Below, piece after piece: positions 22,950 through 33,335 of a stretch of DNA of 64,000 nucleotides. A model generated the notes under the pieces. It was not told the DNA's origin. It made no database searches and was given only the letters and a program-made list of their open reading frames with translations. Both the position numbers and the translations under genes were made by a program. Each line of letters opens with the position of its first letter. The stretch's first letter is position 1. The stretch is taken from positions 2,480,001-2,544,000 of the forward strand of contig NW_017386025.1 of NCBI RefSeq assembly GCF_000237925.1. The letters are read 5' to 3'. This DNA comes from Schistosoma mansoni. Its lineage: Eukaryota; Platyhelminthes; Trematoda; Strigeidida; Schistosomatidae.

Positions 22950-24732
22950 AAGCGTCGTGGGAATCTATAGGATGTTGTCGATGCCATCCTAAAATTAACC
23001 CGGCACTAAATTCTTCTTCCAACGCGCGACATTGTTGGCCAAATCTGGCCTCTCTAAGCTATATTCAACTGCTCTCTCTGGGTTTGATAATCCCTATTTC
23101 TTAAAGAGTGCCCACACTCAGTGGTTAAGTCTTGTAAGCGTAATGTACTTTGTAAATGATCATTCTTTTTCGAATTTAAAGCTAGTTTTATTGGCTCACA
23201 TACGCATGCGCACATCGTTCGAACAGCCTACGTACTAAATACTATTTATTCTTACTTGACTTTGTGGTAAAGATTGCGTGATCATTGGTTTACTGAAACG
23301 TGGCTTAAAGTAAGGAGTGTTTGTGTTGAGCTGACATTTGGTGGTCCATAACATCTTAGGTGATCATTTTGGTTAACAACTTAGGGGTTCAGGACGTCGT
23401 TGGACAGATCAGTATACTATTCAATGGGTATTCTCTTATGTTCTTCATAGGCTGAGATGTGATTTCGAGAGAAGTGATTTATGTTTCGAATGTGTTCTTG
23501 CTTGAATCCTATATCAATATGATTTTGAATGTTTTTTGCCACATTTTTTTGTACTTGCCACTGAAGATTTTGATTTCAAAATTTTCACCATTCGTTAAAG
23601 TGTGACTCTGGCCTTTTCATAAGTATCTGCAATCGTTCATAAATGTTTTCTGCTAAACTGATGTTTATGATAGGTACCTGAGCCTATCATCAAGTTTTTA
23701 TCTTCCAAGCCCCATTTCCCTTATGTGCACTTGTAGATTATACCTGCCAAATTACGTAGCTATCAGATAACACTTATAATACTGAGCAACTTTCTCCCTC
23801 TGAAAGTTAATTTTACTTTCTATGATTACTGAATTTACCGTCTTGTTGGTGGACAGGTAAATTTCTGCGGGATATTTTTCTCATAGTTTACAGTTATAAG
23901 GAGTATAGACAGAAACTGAATACGTGGAAGTTCGTATCATATTTCTTCCGAATTTTCGAAACCTCGTTTAATCGGACATTATGTAGGTGATGTTTAGGCT
24001 GTATGAAGTTGTGGAGTGTTTTCTTTCGTATTTAATGCAATGCATGCGTTTATATGGCTGTTGACATTGGCTGTCGAATCATCATATTCAAATTCTCAGT
24101 CGCACAAATCCACCATGTAAGCCATACGAAGCTAGGAAAATAACTGGATCTTTATTTTATACTGTTCGTTATGAAGATAAGAAACTTTAAATCCTCATCC
24201 AAGGTAATTCGTTGTCCAATTTAATGTGGTGCAAACAGCAAGAACCTAACTATACTTCAGAGTGCTGTTTCTAAGATTCCGTTGTGAATGCTATAAAGCT
24301 TTCAATGGTTAGAAAAAATTCTTGCTCATTCTATGATATAAAAACATATGACAAGCTGTCATGTATTAGCAAATATCTTGGCTTTTATTAAATTCTCATT
24401 GTTTTTATCGATCTCGCAGATATAATTCGAGTATGTCCGATTTTTCATAGGTTTGTCGACTCGAAGATTATTTAGAACAAAAATCCCAAAATTTCACAAT
24501 ATCTTTGGCAGAATCTCGAAATTATCAAGATTCGTACAAGCCAAATCTAGTAAGAGATTATCAAAAATTATCTATTTGAAATCTCATTTAACAACTAACC
24601 TTCCGAATATGTTATGAAATTTTTCCATCAGTTAACAATATAACCTGCTTACTTCCACATGTTATATATGGTCTAGATATTTATATAAACTTTCTTCTAA
24701 ATCAGTATTCAGCTAATCTTTTTTTTTACTAG
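22950..24732. other. Region upstream of SRF, no coding feature seen
   Basis: AT-rich, without recognised repeats. The stretch just before 24733 (TTTTTTTACTAG) looks like an intron acceptor, so at least one upstream 5' UTR exon and the SRF promoter probably lie in or beyond this region. Confidence 0.4.
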
Positions 24733-24739
24733 GAAAGGT

Positions 24740-26098
24740 ATGGGAACTATGGAGAGTGTTGCTCATTCGGTTAATAATGGAATATATTTTACGGAGTCAT
24801 CACCTCATGTTTATAAATTCATCACTGAATGCCCAGAAAATTTGTCAAACAGCGGAGATAACAGTTATAATTTTACTAGTGACAGTGAATTAGACTCACA
24901 ATTGGGAAATAATAGCGTTCAGTTGATCAATATTTCTGAAGTTAATGACGATACATCGTTTACTGATATTCATCCACCTGGTAGTAAACGCAGATTATGC
25001 ACCAACATTAATGGTATCACTGATATAATTACCCAACAACCTTCATTCACAGACGAACGTAATTCTTGTGAAAAACTTACAAAAGGAAAACAAAAGATAC
25101 CTATTGAATTTATTTCTGATCGTACTAAGAGATACTCTACTTTTTCAAAACGTAAAACTGGACTTATGAAAAAGGCTGTGGAATTGGCTGAATTAACCGG
25201 TGCAGAAGTATTATTACTTGTTGCTTCAGAAACAAATCATGTTTATACGTTTGCAACACAAAGATTAAAAGGTATTATTGAATTGGAATGTGGTAAAAAG
25301 TTAATACAGACTTGTCTAAGTTCATCTGTGAATTCAAACAATTCATCGATAAGAAGTGATCAGCCAGATTTAAGCAGTTCGCAAGTTAATAAAAATGTAA
25401 ATTGTCGGAGAATTTGCAAGAAGGAAGATGGTACAGTCATTGTTAACACTGATACATGTAGTAAAAAGGATTACTTTAGTGATTTAAAAAATATATCCAA
25501 TAAAGACAGTAAAGTGAACTCAATGTTACAAAATGACACAGTTCCTACATTGTCAAATCAAAATCATGTTGATGAATTGGAGCATCGTATTGGTATCATC
25601 CCAAAAACAACCATAGATTCTGGTCAAAATGGTCGTACTGTATCGTTAAATAATGAAGCGTTTTGTAATAATATTTCTCAGGTAACTAACATTTCCAACT
25701 CATCTGAATGTAAAAAAGTGGTATATGTTCCAGTTAGTGTATCTCCTTCATCACAAAATGTTCTCTCATTAACTCCGTTATCCCCTAGCCTTCTTCTAAC
25801 CGCACAAATGGCCACAAATCAATTACTTTTAGTTCCACAGTTAAATTCAATTCCTTATGTTACATCATCTTCAGGAAATGTATCAAATAGCTCACTAAAC
25901 ACACCAATGTCAAACTCGTATAATCCTTATTTAATGGGGTTTTTAAATGTCAGTACAAACAATGGTTCGTCAGAAATACTTACAAATTGTGTAACAAAAG
26001 AATCAAGTGACTTTCCCTCCCAAAGTTCTACTAATGAAAGCGTAACTAATCAAGTTATGAATAATTCATGTAAATATAACTTGAAACCTCCAGATTAA
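24740..26098 (+). CDS. SRF: Serum response factor homologue (MADS-box transcription factor), single coding exon
   Basis: A 452 aa protein. The MADS box spans residues about 115-172: KKAVELAELTGAEVLLLVAS and ETNHVYTFAT follow the TKRYSTFSKRKTG helix that contacts DNA. The SRF-type SAM extension follows (GKKLIQTCL, to about 195). This is the SRF subfamily rather than MEF2, which has a different extension. The remaining 250 residues are Asn/Ser-rich without a recognised motif. SRF binds CArG boxes as a dimer and controls growth and cytoskeletal genes in other animals. The ATG is the first in frame, 8 nt after a probable splice acceptor. Vertebrate SRF (508 aa) has introns in its coding sequence; here none is visible. 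An oddity is that the first MADS residues read KGKQKIPIEFI instead of the near-universal GRVKIxMEFI. Confidence 0.93.
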   Translation: MGTMESVAHSVNNGIYFTESSPHVYKFITECPENLSNSGDNSYNFTSDSELDSQLGNNSVQLINISEVNDDTSFTDIHPPGSKRRLCTNINGITDIITQQPSFTDERNSCEKLTKGKQKIPIEFISDRTKRYSTFSKRKTGLMKKAVELAELTGAEVLLLVASETNHVYTFATQRLKGIIELECGKKLIQTCLSSSVNSNNSSIRSDQPDLSSSQVNKNVNCRRICKKEDGTVIVNTDTCSKKDYFSDLKNISNKDSKVNSMLQNDTVPTLSNQNHVDELEHRIGIIPKTTIDSGQNGRTVSLNNEAFCNNISQVTNISNSSECKKVVYVPVSVSPSSQNVLSLTPLSPSLLLTAQMATNQLLLVPQLNSIPYVTSSSGNVSNSSLNTPMSNSYNPYLMGFLNVSTNNGSSEILTNCVTKESSDFPSQSSTNESVTNQVMNNSCKYNLKPPD

Positions 26099-26411
26099 AT
26101 CAATGCTTATTCGACCGACCCCTCTATTCCTCTTTGTTCTCTGGAAACAAAATGCTTTTCTTTAGTTCATAATTTATTTTACTCCCTCGATTTTGTTTAT
26201 CTTTTCCAAATTATCTAGAGTATTAAATATTATTTTGAAAACAACTTAGTTGTTTTCTAAAGTTATTTAACAATTTTGTAACGAAGCTTTTACAATAATG
26301 TACTTAAATGTTACCATTTTTCCAATTATTTGAAAGTACTCAAATTTATAGCTTTTAGCACTTGGAAGCTTTGAAAATAGTTTTCGTTAAAAAGTGATAA
26401 CAACTAATAAA
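26099..26411 (+). promoter_or_regulatory. Probable SRF 3' UTR with AATAAA at 26406-26411
   Basis: AT-rich sequence after the stop codon, with the first clear AATAAA hexamer about 310 nt downstream. It is a plausible polyadenylation signal only; transcript data were not available. Confidence 0.4.
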
Positions 26412-26990
26412 CTTCTGAGAGCACGTGTTTTCCAAGTTTGGAGTGTATTGATAGTACCTATCTTATCCGCTTCTCCATAAAGAGGGCCGCTTGTGGTTAG
26501 AGACTTTAGGTGATAAGGCTCAAAATTGTTCTCCGTAGCGCAGACGTATTCAGTCTTTGTCTTCCTTCAGATCGTAAGTTTCTTGGCTTTCTTATTCCAC
26601 AAACCTATGTTTTCCCAAACATATCTTCTACGCCTTATTTCTTTTAATAATACTGTCAATATATATACTACTCTGGTATTTGGCTGTCATGTGTAGTGGC
26701 AAACTGAACATATTCACATAAGTGGCAGACCTTACGCTAGGTATGACTGGCTTTGAGCCATCATAGATTTCGAAAGTATTCTTACAATATTAGTTTTAGG
26801 AACCTTTTCGTGTCGTCGCCCTGAATGTATATCCAGCTAACATCTATATTCAGCAATAAGGTCAGTGTGCCTTAGATTATACCAGTTAATTAGAAAGGGG
26901 TTCTTGTTATTGTGATTAATCTCAAATAACCACACGAAGGTCTTCATTTACTGACTTCCAATATTTGGCAAAGTGACTAACTTACATTTT
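26412..26990. other. Unassigned intergenic sequence between SRF and the SINE cluster
   Basis: No open frame or repeat recognised. Confidence 0.3.
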
Positions 26991-26993
26991 ATG

Positions 26994-27170
26994 GTAAGCA
27001 GAGATGGATAGTGGCTAGCAGTGGAATCCAGGACGCGCGTCTCGTCCTACTTGGGACTCGTCAGCTGGATGTACCTGCATCTCAGAGTTGATGTTCACTC
27101 TAGGACTCGAACCCAGTACCGTTCGCTTCAAACGCCATCACGTTATCCACTCGGCCACTGAGTCCTGATA
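26994..27170 (-). repeat. Sm-alpha-type tRNA-headed SINE with hammerhead ribozyme (copy 1)
   Basis: Read on the minus strand, the head (27168-27105) has GGACTCAGTGGCCGAGTGG (A-box like) and TGGGTTCGAGTCC (B-box like), resembling a tRNA-Ser. The hammerhead follows at 27070-27026, then GCTAGCCACTATCCATCTCT and a short tail. This order is that of the schistosome Sm-alpha SINE-like retroposons. Confidence 0.85.
27026..27070 (-). ncRNA. Hammerhead ribozyme, Sm-alpha type (copy 1)
   Basis: Stem I is ATCCAG/CTGGAT. The core is CTGACGAG, then TCCCAAGTAGGA (stem II), CGAGAC, GCGC and the GTC cleavage site. GAAAC has become GAGAC, altering an essential core A, so self-cleavage is doubtful. Confidence 0.85.
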
Positions 27171-27199
27171 GCCACTTGCTTGTGCGATGGGGTGAAGTT

Positions 27200-27480
27200 T
27201 AAATTCATTTAGTGTTGTTTGTTTGAATCTTCCCATCGATGTGTTAGGACTGCAACTGATCAGTCTCTAATTGGCATATGTGCATACTGTGCGTATTGCC
27301 TCGATATAGCTTTAATTCACAAGCATGGTAAGCAGAGATGGATAGTAGCTAGCAGTGGAATCCAGGACGCTCGTTTTGTCCCTATTTGGGACTCGCCAGC
27401 TAGATGTACCTGCATCTCAGAGTTGGTATTCACTCTGGGACTCGGACCCAGTACCGTTCGCTTCAAACGCCATCGCGTTA
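27200..27480 (-). repeat. Sm-alpha-type SINE (copy 2), left arm of a palindromic pair
   Basis: On the minus strand: tRNA-like head with GATGGCGTTTGAAGCGAACGG and GGGTCCGAGTCC, hammerhead at 27405-27360, and then an extended tail CATGCTTGTGAATTAAAGC to AGATTCAAACAAACAAC. The tail is shared with copy 3. Confidence 0.8.
27360..27405 (-). ncRNA. Hammerhead ribozyme, Sm-alpha type, decayed (copy 2)
   Basis: The stem I halves are ATCTAG and CTGGAT. The core reads CTGGCGAG (A to G in CUGANGA), stem II TCCCAAATAGGGA, then CAAAAC in place of CGAAAC and GAGCGTC. Two essential core positions are changed; it is probably inactive. Confidence 0.75.
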
Positions 27481-27483
27481 TCC

Positions 27484-27680
27484 AGGTACATCCAGCTGAC
27501 GAGTCCCGAATAGGGGAAACGCGCGTCCTGGATTCCTTTGCTAGCCACTATCAATCTTTGCTCATAAAGCTTATAACTTCAGGCAATATCGAGGCAGTCC
27601 GCACAGGATGCACATATGCCAACAAGAGACTGGTCAATTGCAGTCCTGAATAACCATGGGAAGATACGAGTAAACAACAT
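27484..27680 (+). repeat. Sm-alpha-type SINE (copy 3, headless), right arm of the palindromic pair
   Basis: It starts within the element at AGGTACATCCAGCTGACGAG, lacks the tRNA-like head, and runs through the hammerhead and the same extended tail as copy 2 (CAATATCGAGGCAGTCCGCA region). It lies head to head with copy 2. Confidence 0.8.
27490..27533 (+). ncRNA. Hammerhead ribozyme, Sm-alpha type, best-preserved core (copy 3)
   Basis: Stem I is ATCCAG/CTGGAT. CTGACGAG and GAAAC are both intact, the short stem III is GCGC, and GTC is present. Stem II (TCCCGAATAGGG) has lost one base before GAAAC, which weakens its closing pairs. Of the three it is the one most likely to retain some activity. 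Confidence 0.8.
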
Positions 27681-28067
27681 CAAGTTAACATATTCTCTTA
27701 TATTTAATCTTCCTCAAGGTCACTGATTATGATTGAATTATCTCAACTAGATAAATACTGGACATCGGATACAATCTCAGCGTTACTCACAATACTCTAC
27801 TTTTCTTACTACGGGTCCCAGTAATCTTTTCTTCTTTCTCTTCCATCCTTTCATCAGTCAACAATGTTTCAAATTTATGTGATTTCAGTAAACGACTTTT
27901 AAAACAGTATTATACCGTACATACACAACATAACTGGTGTTTAGATGTACTGCCAACCATTAGTTAAAGGTATCATCAGGTTTGTACGATCAGTTGTTTG
28001 AACGTATATGAAGTGTAGTCGAAAAGTAAGATGGGACTCTTAAATTATTGGTGGGAAGTGTGACATA
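27681..28067. other. Unassigned sequence between SINE pairs
   Basis: No open frame, no recognised repeat. Confidence 0.3.
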
Positions 28068-28077
28068 CAGAGTCAGA

Positions 28078-28295
28078 AGGGGTTTTTGTGGAGATTTAGT
28101 GTTTTCATAGTTGAAAGCGTGAGTCAATTAAAGGTAGACCACCAGCGAAAACCTGGAAGCACTGGACGGCCGTTTCGTCCTATTGTGGGACTCCTTAACA
28201 GTGCGCACCCACGACCTCGCCTCGCGAGATTCGAACTCAGGACCTACCAGTCTCGCGACAGAGCACTTAACCGATAAACCACTGAGCCGGCATCT
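28078..28295 (-). repeat. tRNA-headed SINE, family 2 (copy b, full head)
   Basis: On the minus strand: CCGGCTCAGTGGTTTATCGG (A-box like), GTGCTCTGTCGCGAGACTGG, GAGTTCGAATCTC (B-box like), then the hammerhead-like part, then CCAGGTTTTCGCTGGTGGTC. It ends with GACTCACGCTTTCAACTATG. It is the most complete copy and differs in sequence from the Sm-alpha head. Confidence 0.75.
28159..28204 (-). ncRNA. Hammerhead ribozyme-like motif (SINE family 2, copy b)
   Basis: Stem I GCACTG/CAGTGC. Core TTAAGGAG, stem II TCCCACAATAGGA, then CGAAAC, GGCC and GTC. Two bases of CUGANGA are changed relative to the CTGAGGA inferred from copy d; GAAAC and the GUC cleavage triplet are intact. Confidence 0.55.
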
Positions 28296-28404
28296 GATGG
28301 TGTTCATGTCTAACTTCAACCAATTTACGAAGTTGAGCAACCGTTCACCAATTGTCTTCAGTGAGTTTCTATCTCACAACAGAGGTGGTTTGAACTCAAC
28401 TGGT

Positions 28405-28590
28405 CACGGTTAAATGCTCTGGCGCGAGACTGGTAGGCCCTGGGTTCGAATCTCGCGAGGCCAGGTCGTGAGTGCGCACTGTTGAGGAGTCCCACAATAG
28501 GACGAAACGGCCTTCCAGTGCTTCAAGGTTTTCCCTGGTGGTCTAGTTTCAATTGGCTCACGCTTTCAACTATGAACATACAGAGTCAGC
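28405..28590 (+). repeat. tRNA-headed SINE, family 2 (copy c), inverted partner of copy b
   Basis: Head from GGTTAAATGCTCTGGCGCGA and TGGGTTCGAATCTC, hammerhead-like core, and the tail to GGCTCACGCTTTCAACTATG. With copy b it forms a palindrome with a spacer of roughly 130 bp. Confidence 0.75.
28476..28521 (+). ncRNA. Hammerhead ribozyme-like motif (SINE family 2, copy c)
   Basis: Stem I GCACTG/CAGTGC; core TTGAGGAG, a single base from CTGAGGAG; stem II TCCCACAATAGGA; CGAAAC intact; but the cleavage triplet GTC has become TTC. Confidence 0.5.
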
Positions 28591-28599
28591 AAAGTCTCC

Positions 28600-30400
28600 A
28601 ATGTAACATTAACTTGAGGATTATATTGAATGAAAACCATGTTTTATCGCCAAATCAATCGTTATGAAATCTAAACGACTATAGTTGGAATGTCTTGTAT
28701 TCATCGCAAACAATAAATATCTTTTGTTCGTTGTGACGTTGGTGGAAATATCTGAGGGGTCACGAGAAAGTACTAAACAGCTGTCAACTGCTTCATGGTG
28801 TTCAATTATTCTTCATGATGATATCAGTTATCTGTGAAAGTCGCAAAATATTCTCTCCTTTTGTTTGACTATTATGTCGAATCCTGATATTTGAAGGTTT
28901 AAAACGGGCTATGATATGATCTATTCTATTGAGTAAAGCCATAAATGCAACCGCCACACGATACTTGGTTGCTGCCACACGAAGATGGCGGGTTGTAGGG
29001 AAAATCAATATCTGGAGTGGTACAACTCCTTATATGTACTAACCAAAACATGACATTCAAGCATATAGAAGTTTACAAACTAGACGCGATGATGACTATT
29101 TAGAAAAAAAGGACTTAAGGGTGATATTTACGTAACACTTGTTGAAATTTCCGACTCTTAAAAAAATTTAAGGGAATAACTATACTTATTTAAAAATATC
29201 TGATTGGTTAACCTGTACATCATAATATGTGCTCATGTTATTAAGAGTACACCGTTGTCTCCCATATTAGTTGTTTAATTGACTGTAAATAAGGTATTAT
29301 TGTAACTTGATTAGTTTAATTACATAAAGCATAAATGGTTTCGATTGCATGTCGGAAATAACATCTTCCCATTTAAATTTTTTCGTCATAAAAATATCCT
29401 ATCAGACGCTTTGATTGTTTAATAGTACAAAATTATGACTTACGGAAGAAAAGCCACATCTGTTCTAATCAGGCGCCGTACAATACTGATTGGTAATGTA
29501 TATTGAGATGCAAAGTATAATCAGTTTCCATAATGATCGCGTGAATAAGGGACTCAATTTTTACAGTTATGTAGATTGGTTTTTTTTTATTATCCTAACA
29601 ATATAAAACTGGCAAAAATGATATCATTTCTGTCTAAATCGAAAGGCTATGACATGTCATCCGTAGAATAAATCAATAACCATTTATTGGCTATGATAAT
29701 AAGTTTCTCGTCGATAGAGACAAATATTTAATTATTATATCTCAAAACTACTGACCTTAAAAGCTCACAAAGATAAATTATTGCAACATGTCACCCAATT
29801 AAGGGATTTAGTTTGTTAGATATTTGAGCAGATGTTTGAAAATATTGATAATTTACTATGGTTACCCAATGTAAGTGATACATTTGATGAACGCTAGACG
29901 TTTAGTCTAATATAACTGAATTGATGACAGTTTAAACCTTCGTAAATGAAAAAAATATAAGAAAAATCAGGGGCAATTTATAAATAACCTATTTGTACAA
30001 ATAGCAATCTCTAATAAAATAGAGAGATTTGTATCATTTAAGGAAGTAATAGTAACTCAAATATTTGAATTCCGCATATAACGGTCTGCAGTTAAATTTT
30101 ATCATTGTTAAATAGGATATATATATATATATATATATAATTTCATTATTTTGAAGATTGTGAAAAGTTACGTGAGTCTCAGTCCAGTCGCGGTCATTTC
30201 CTAATATGCAGTTCTTTGTAATAATCAGCTTATTACAGGAAATAACCGTTAGTTTTTAATAAGACGATTTAAACTAACCGATAACTAATACCTTGAATTT
30301 AAGATATCAAACGCTGCAGTGAGAAAAATTAATAATAGTGCAGGCGACTATCGTGAATGAATGTTGTGAAGTGTCCATTTGTCTAATTATTGTATTACAC
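28600..30400. other. Unassigned AT-rich sequence with a TA microsatellite
   Basis: A (TA)n run lies at about 30117-30139. Open frames such as 28802-29008 (minus) show no recognised domain or splice partners. Confidence 0.35.
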
Positions 30401-30401
30401 G

Positions 30402-30922
30402 TGTTATATCCCAGTGAAGACATAAGAACGGGTAACTACAAGGACCTATTAATAGACTATAATTCTATATATATATTCTTATTGTTTAACTATTGAATAA
30501 TTAAATTGTGTATATTTATATTCATCTTATTATAAGCTTCATTTTGACCCATGGATTATTATTATTACTATACGATTTACTGTCCCTAAATTATATTCAG
30601 TTTATTGATTACTGTCTCTCACGTTCACAGTTACATTTGGTTTGATCTTGTACAAATATTATTTTCTATTTTATGGTGTTGATGTAGTCTGTCTGTCTGG
30701 TATATAAACCAAATATGCTTGAAATCAATGATTCGCATAGCAGAAGCTGTAATTGGTGTTCTGCACTCAATTGGAAGGGCTAGGCGGACAAGGGACCAAT
30801 AAGGACGCTAGACTGCTCACACCGGTCGAAGTCATTGGTTAGCACAGTACTAAGGTTGGAAAAGTTGTATTTTGATTGGTGGATAATTCACGTGATAAAA
30901 ACTGAGCATAAGATCACAACAA
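30402..30922 (+). repeat. LTR-like repeat, left copy of an inverted pair
   Basis: It begins TGTTATATCCCAG and ends near GATCACAACA, giving the TGTT...AACA borders usual for Gypsy-type LTRs. The bases that follow, AATTGGCAACAG, resemble a primer-binding site. It is nearly identical on the opposite strand to 34319-34816. No gag or pol follows, so it would be a solo LTR; this is an inference from the ends only. Confidence 0.55.
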
Positions 30923-32894
30923 ATTGGCAACAGTTTTTCTTTTAAAAAAAACTCATAACAACATGCCTAAGCGAATATAAGCAAAGGCACATGATAATTT
31001 ACGTGTTTCTTATTATTAACTGATAAATGAATCACTGGTAAAGAGTATGGTGAATATTTCACATGCTTATGAATAATTTATGAGAACAAAAACTTTTCGT
31101 TTCATACTGCAGGATAAATGTATGTCTTATAGTCGCAGTTTATCATCATCACATATTACAATAAGTCAAGTGTAAGCACTGTTAAAAAGACTACTCTGAT
31201 GTAATTAATATTTGTTAAATAACTGATCATCACAGACTTACCAGTATTAGAAGTAGTAATATCAACATCTACTAGATAGTTACTTATAAATGAAAATGTG
31301 AAATTTCAGACATGCTATTAGAATAATAGAGATAATCTATACTGTCAAATTATTACCATTTGCTTACAGATATAGGTCAACTGATTACGATACGCATGTT
31401 GTCAAAATCGTGTCAATCTAATGTTCGATAACAAGTGCAATGATAGATTATAATAACCTCATTGGTAGTTTTACAAATTCTCAAGTAGTATCATGGTGTA
31501 TGCTACTTATGTCGACAGACATAAGTAGAAGCGGAAACATTGGCAGTAAAAGGCTAAGAAGATCAAGTTGAAGAGAATGGAAAGGGATAGCGAATGGGAA
31601 GAATCATATAGAATGTGAAGGATAAATGATGGAAACTCGCAAATGAAGTATTCAATGTATGGTTCTCATATTTTGTCAAGAAATTCTGTGGTAAAATACA
31701 TTGGTTGTCGTCACCTATGTTCTCCTTCACAACTATATTAATAAGCACGAAATTGTCTCAGTAAATTGCATGCTTGTTCGATCTTTGCTACCTATATCCA
31801 AATTCGATGCCTTAGCACTGTTTAACTTCGTGCAGTTTTATACAGGCCAGACAAATCTGCTAAAATATCAAATTATTTTTTTGGTGGCCTTTTCTTTGTC
31901 TTCCAATTACCGTATGATTAAAATGACAGGTTATTTTCCATGTTATGCCGCTTTGATAATGGTCAATCTATATACACAGATGAAATAAGGAGGCTGATGT
32001 TTCGATAATTGACAAGCAGTTTTAGGAACTATAATGCATATCGGTTTAGATTATAAACTTTTTTCGACTGTCCACATTTTTTTGTAAGCATCAAACTTAA
32101 AAACAATCGAATAATCTCCAATCGCACCCTCCACTATTTCATTTAAATTTGGACGATTATATTCTTTTAACGAGTCAGATGTATTCAACATGAAAGATGA
32201 GAGTTCGGATAAACTTTCGTTATTGATTGAAATATAACAGGAATTGGAATTATAGGGTAGAATTTTTACAATAGATATTGGTACTACTATAGCCAAAATC
32301 AAACCGAAATTCAATTGTTGGTTATGTACGTTCCATGAGAAAAAATGCATCCAGGAAACCATCAATCAAATCAATTTGATCAAGAGTGGCGAAGAACTAT
32401 TGCAGATTATCTTAATCCAGCTAAAGTCCACAAAATCCATCCAAGGACGTTATGTAACATTTGGGTTTCGCGTAGTTCCCCGCACCTCGTTCATATCAAT
32501 ATACACATTGTTTACCAGGAACACACTACTTTCAAAACCATTGCTTAAAGCGGCTAAATTATTCTTGCTCATAATTACCAGAAAACTTGAGTCCACCAAT
32601 TATTCTCTCACTTTATATCCCCCTCTTAAAACAACAATAATCAGTAACTTCATCTCTAAAACCATGGGCTTCACTTGATGAAAGATTTTTTTAAGACATT
32701 GAAAAAATAAAAAGATATCGGCAAAATGTTAGTTGAGACTTGCGTTTATCGTTTCTAGTAAGATTTTGGCGTCGTTACCAAAAATTGAGTGGTGTTGCAA
32801 GCGCCTTAGCACGTTAAATACGAATGATATTCAGTTGACTGAAAGTAAATTCTTAAGGGTTTGAAATTGCTAATGTATACTCTTCTACTTCTTA
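30923..32894. other. Unassigned sequence inside the inverted LTR-like pair
   Basis: AT-rich. A minus-strand frame at 32245-32051 (NSCYISINNESLSELSSFML ... FKFDAYKKMWTVEKSL then stop) could be a terminal exon but I recognise no family and found no partner exon. Plus-strand frames over 32345-32678 overlap it in antisense. Confidence 0.3.
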
Positions 32895-33335
32895 CCCTTG
32901 TCAACCAACACCAAAGTCAGAGTTTTCAATATAAATGTCAAGATAGTTCTACTGTATGGGGCGGAAACTTGGAGAACTACGAAAGCCATCATCTAGAGGA
33001 TACAAGTCTTTATTAAGTTGTCTACGCAAAGTACTTCGGACCCATTGGCCAAACACTATCAGCAACAGCCTACTATGGGAGAGAATAAACCAGATTCCAG
33101 CGGAAGTAGCGCTGGAAGTGGATAGGACACACATTGAGGAAAGCACCCAAATGCATCACAAGGCAACCCCCCTTGGAATCCTCGAGACCAAAGAACACAT
33201 TACGTCAAGAAATGGAGACAAGCATAAGAATGAACAAAAATTGGATAAAACTAGAAAGGAAGTCCCATGACAAAGTGGGTTGTAGAATGCTGGTCGGCGG
33301 CCTATTTTCCACTGGGAGTAACAAGCGTAAGTAAA
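32895..33335 (+). mobile_element. RTE-type (SR2-like) 3' fragment, decayed
   Basis: It starts at GTCAACCAACACCAAAGTCAG, equivalent to the part upstream of the last 100 codons in the 36.2 kb copy. Frames read RKVLRTHWPNTISNSLLWER and [20 protein letters not shown], then the [10 protein letters not shown] segment, and end near AACAAGCGTAAGTAA, the family 3' end. It matches the 36.2-37.06 kb copy but is more diverged. Confidence 0.7.

Noticed and set aside
27100-27170. A tRNA gene
   Set aside because: A- and B-box-like blocks are present but the cloverleaf cannot be completed and the sequence continues into a hammerhead-bearing SINE; the same applies to 22.53, 28.2 and 28.42 kb.
27219-27653. 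144 aa plus-strand ORF across the SINE palindrome
   Set aside because: It is an open frame through two SINEs and their hammerheads; no independent coding evidence.
32051-32678. Minus-strand ORF 32365-32051 and antisense plus-strand ORFs 32345-32678 as genes
   Set aside because: Only the last 60 codons of the minus frame look protein-like; no family, no acceptor with a good tract and no partner exons.
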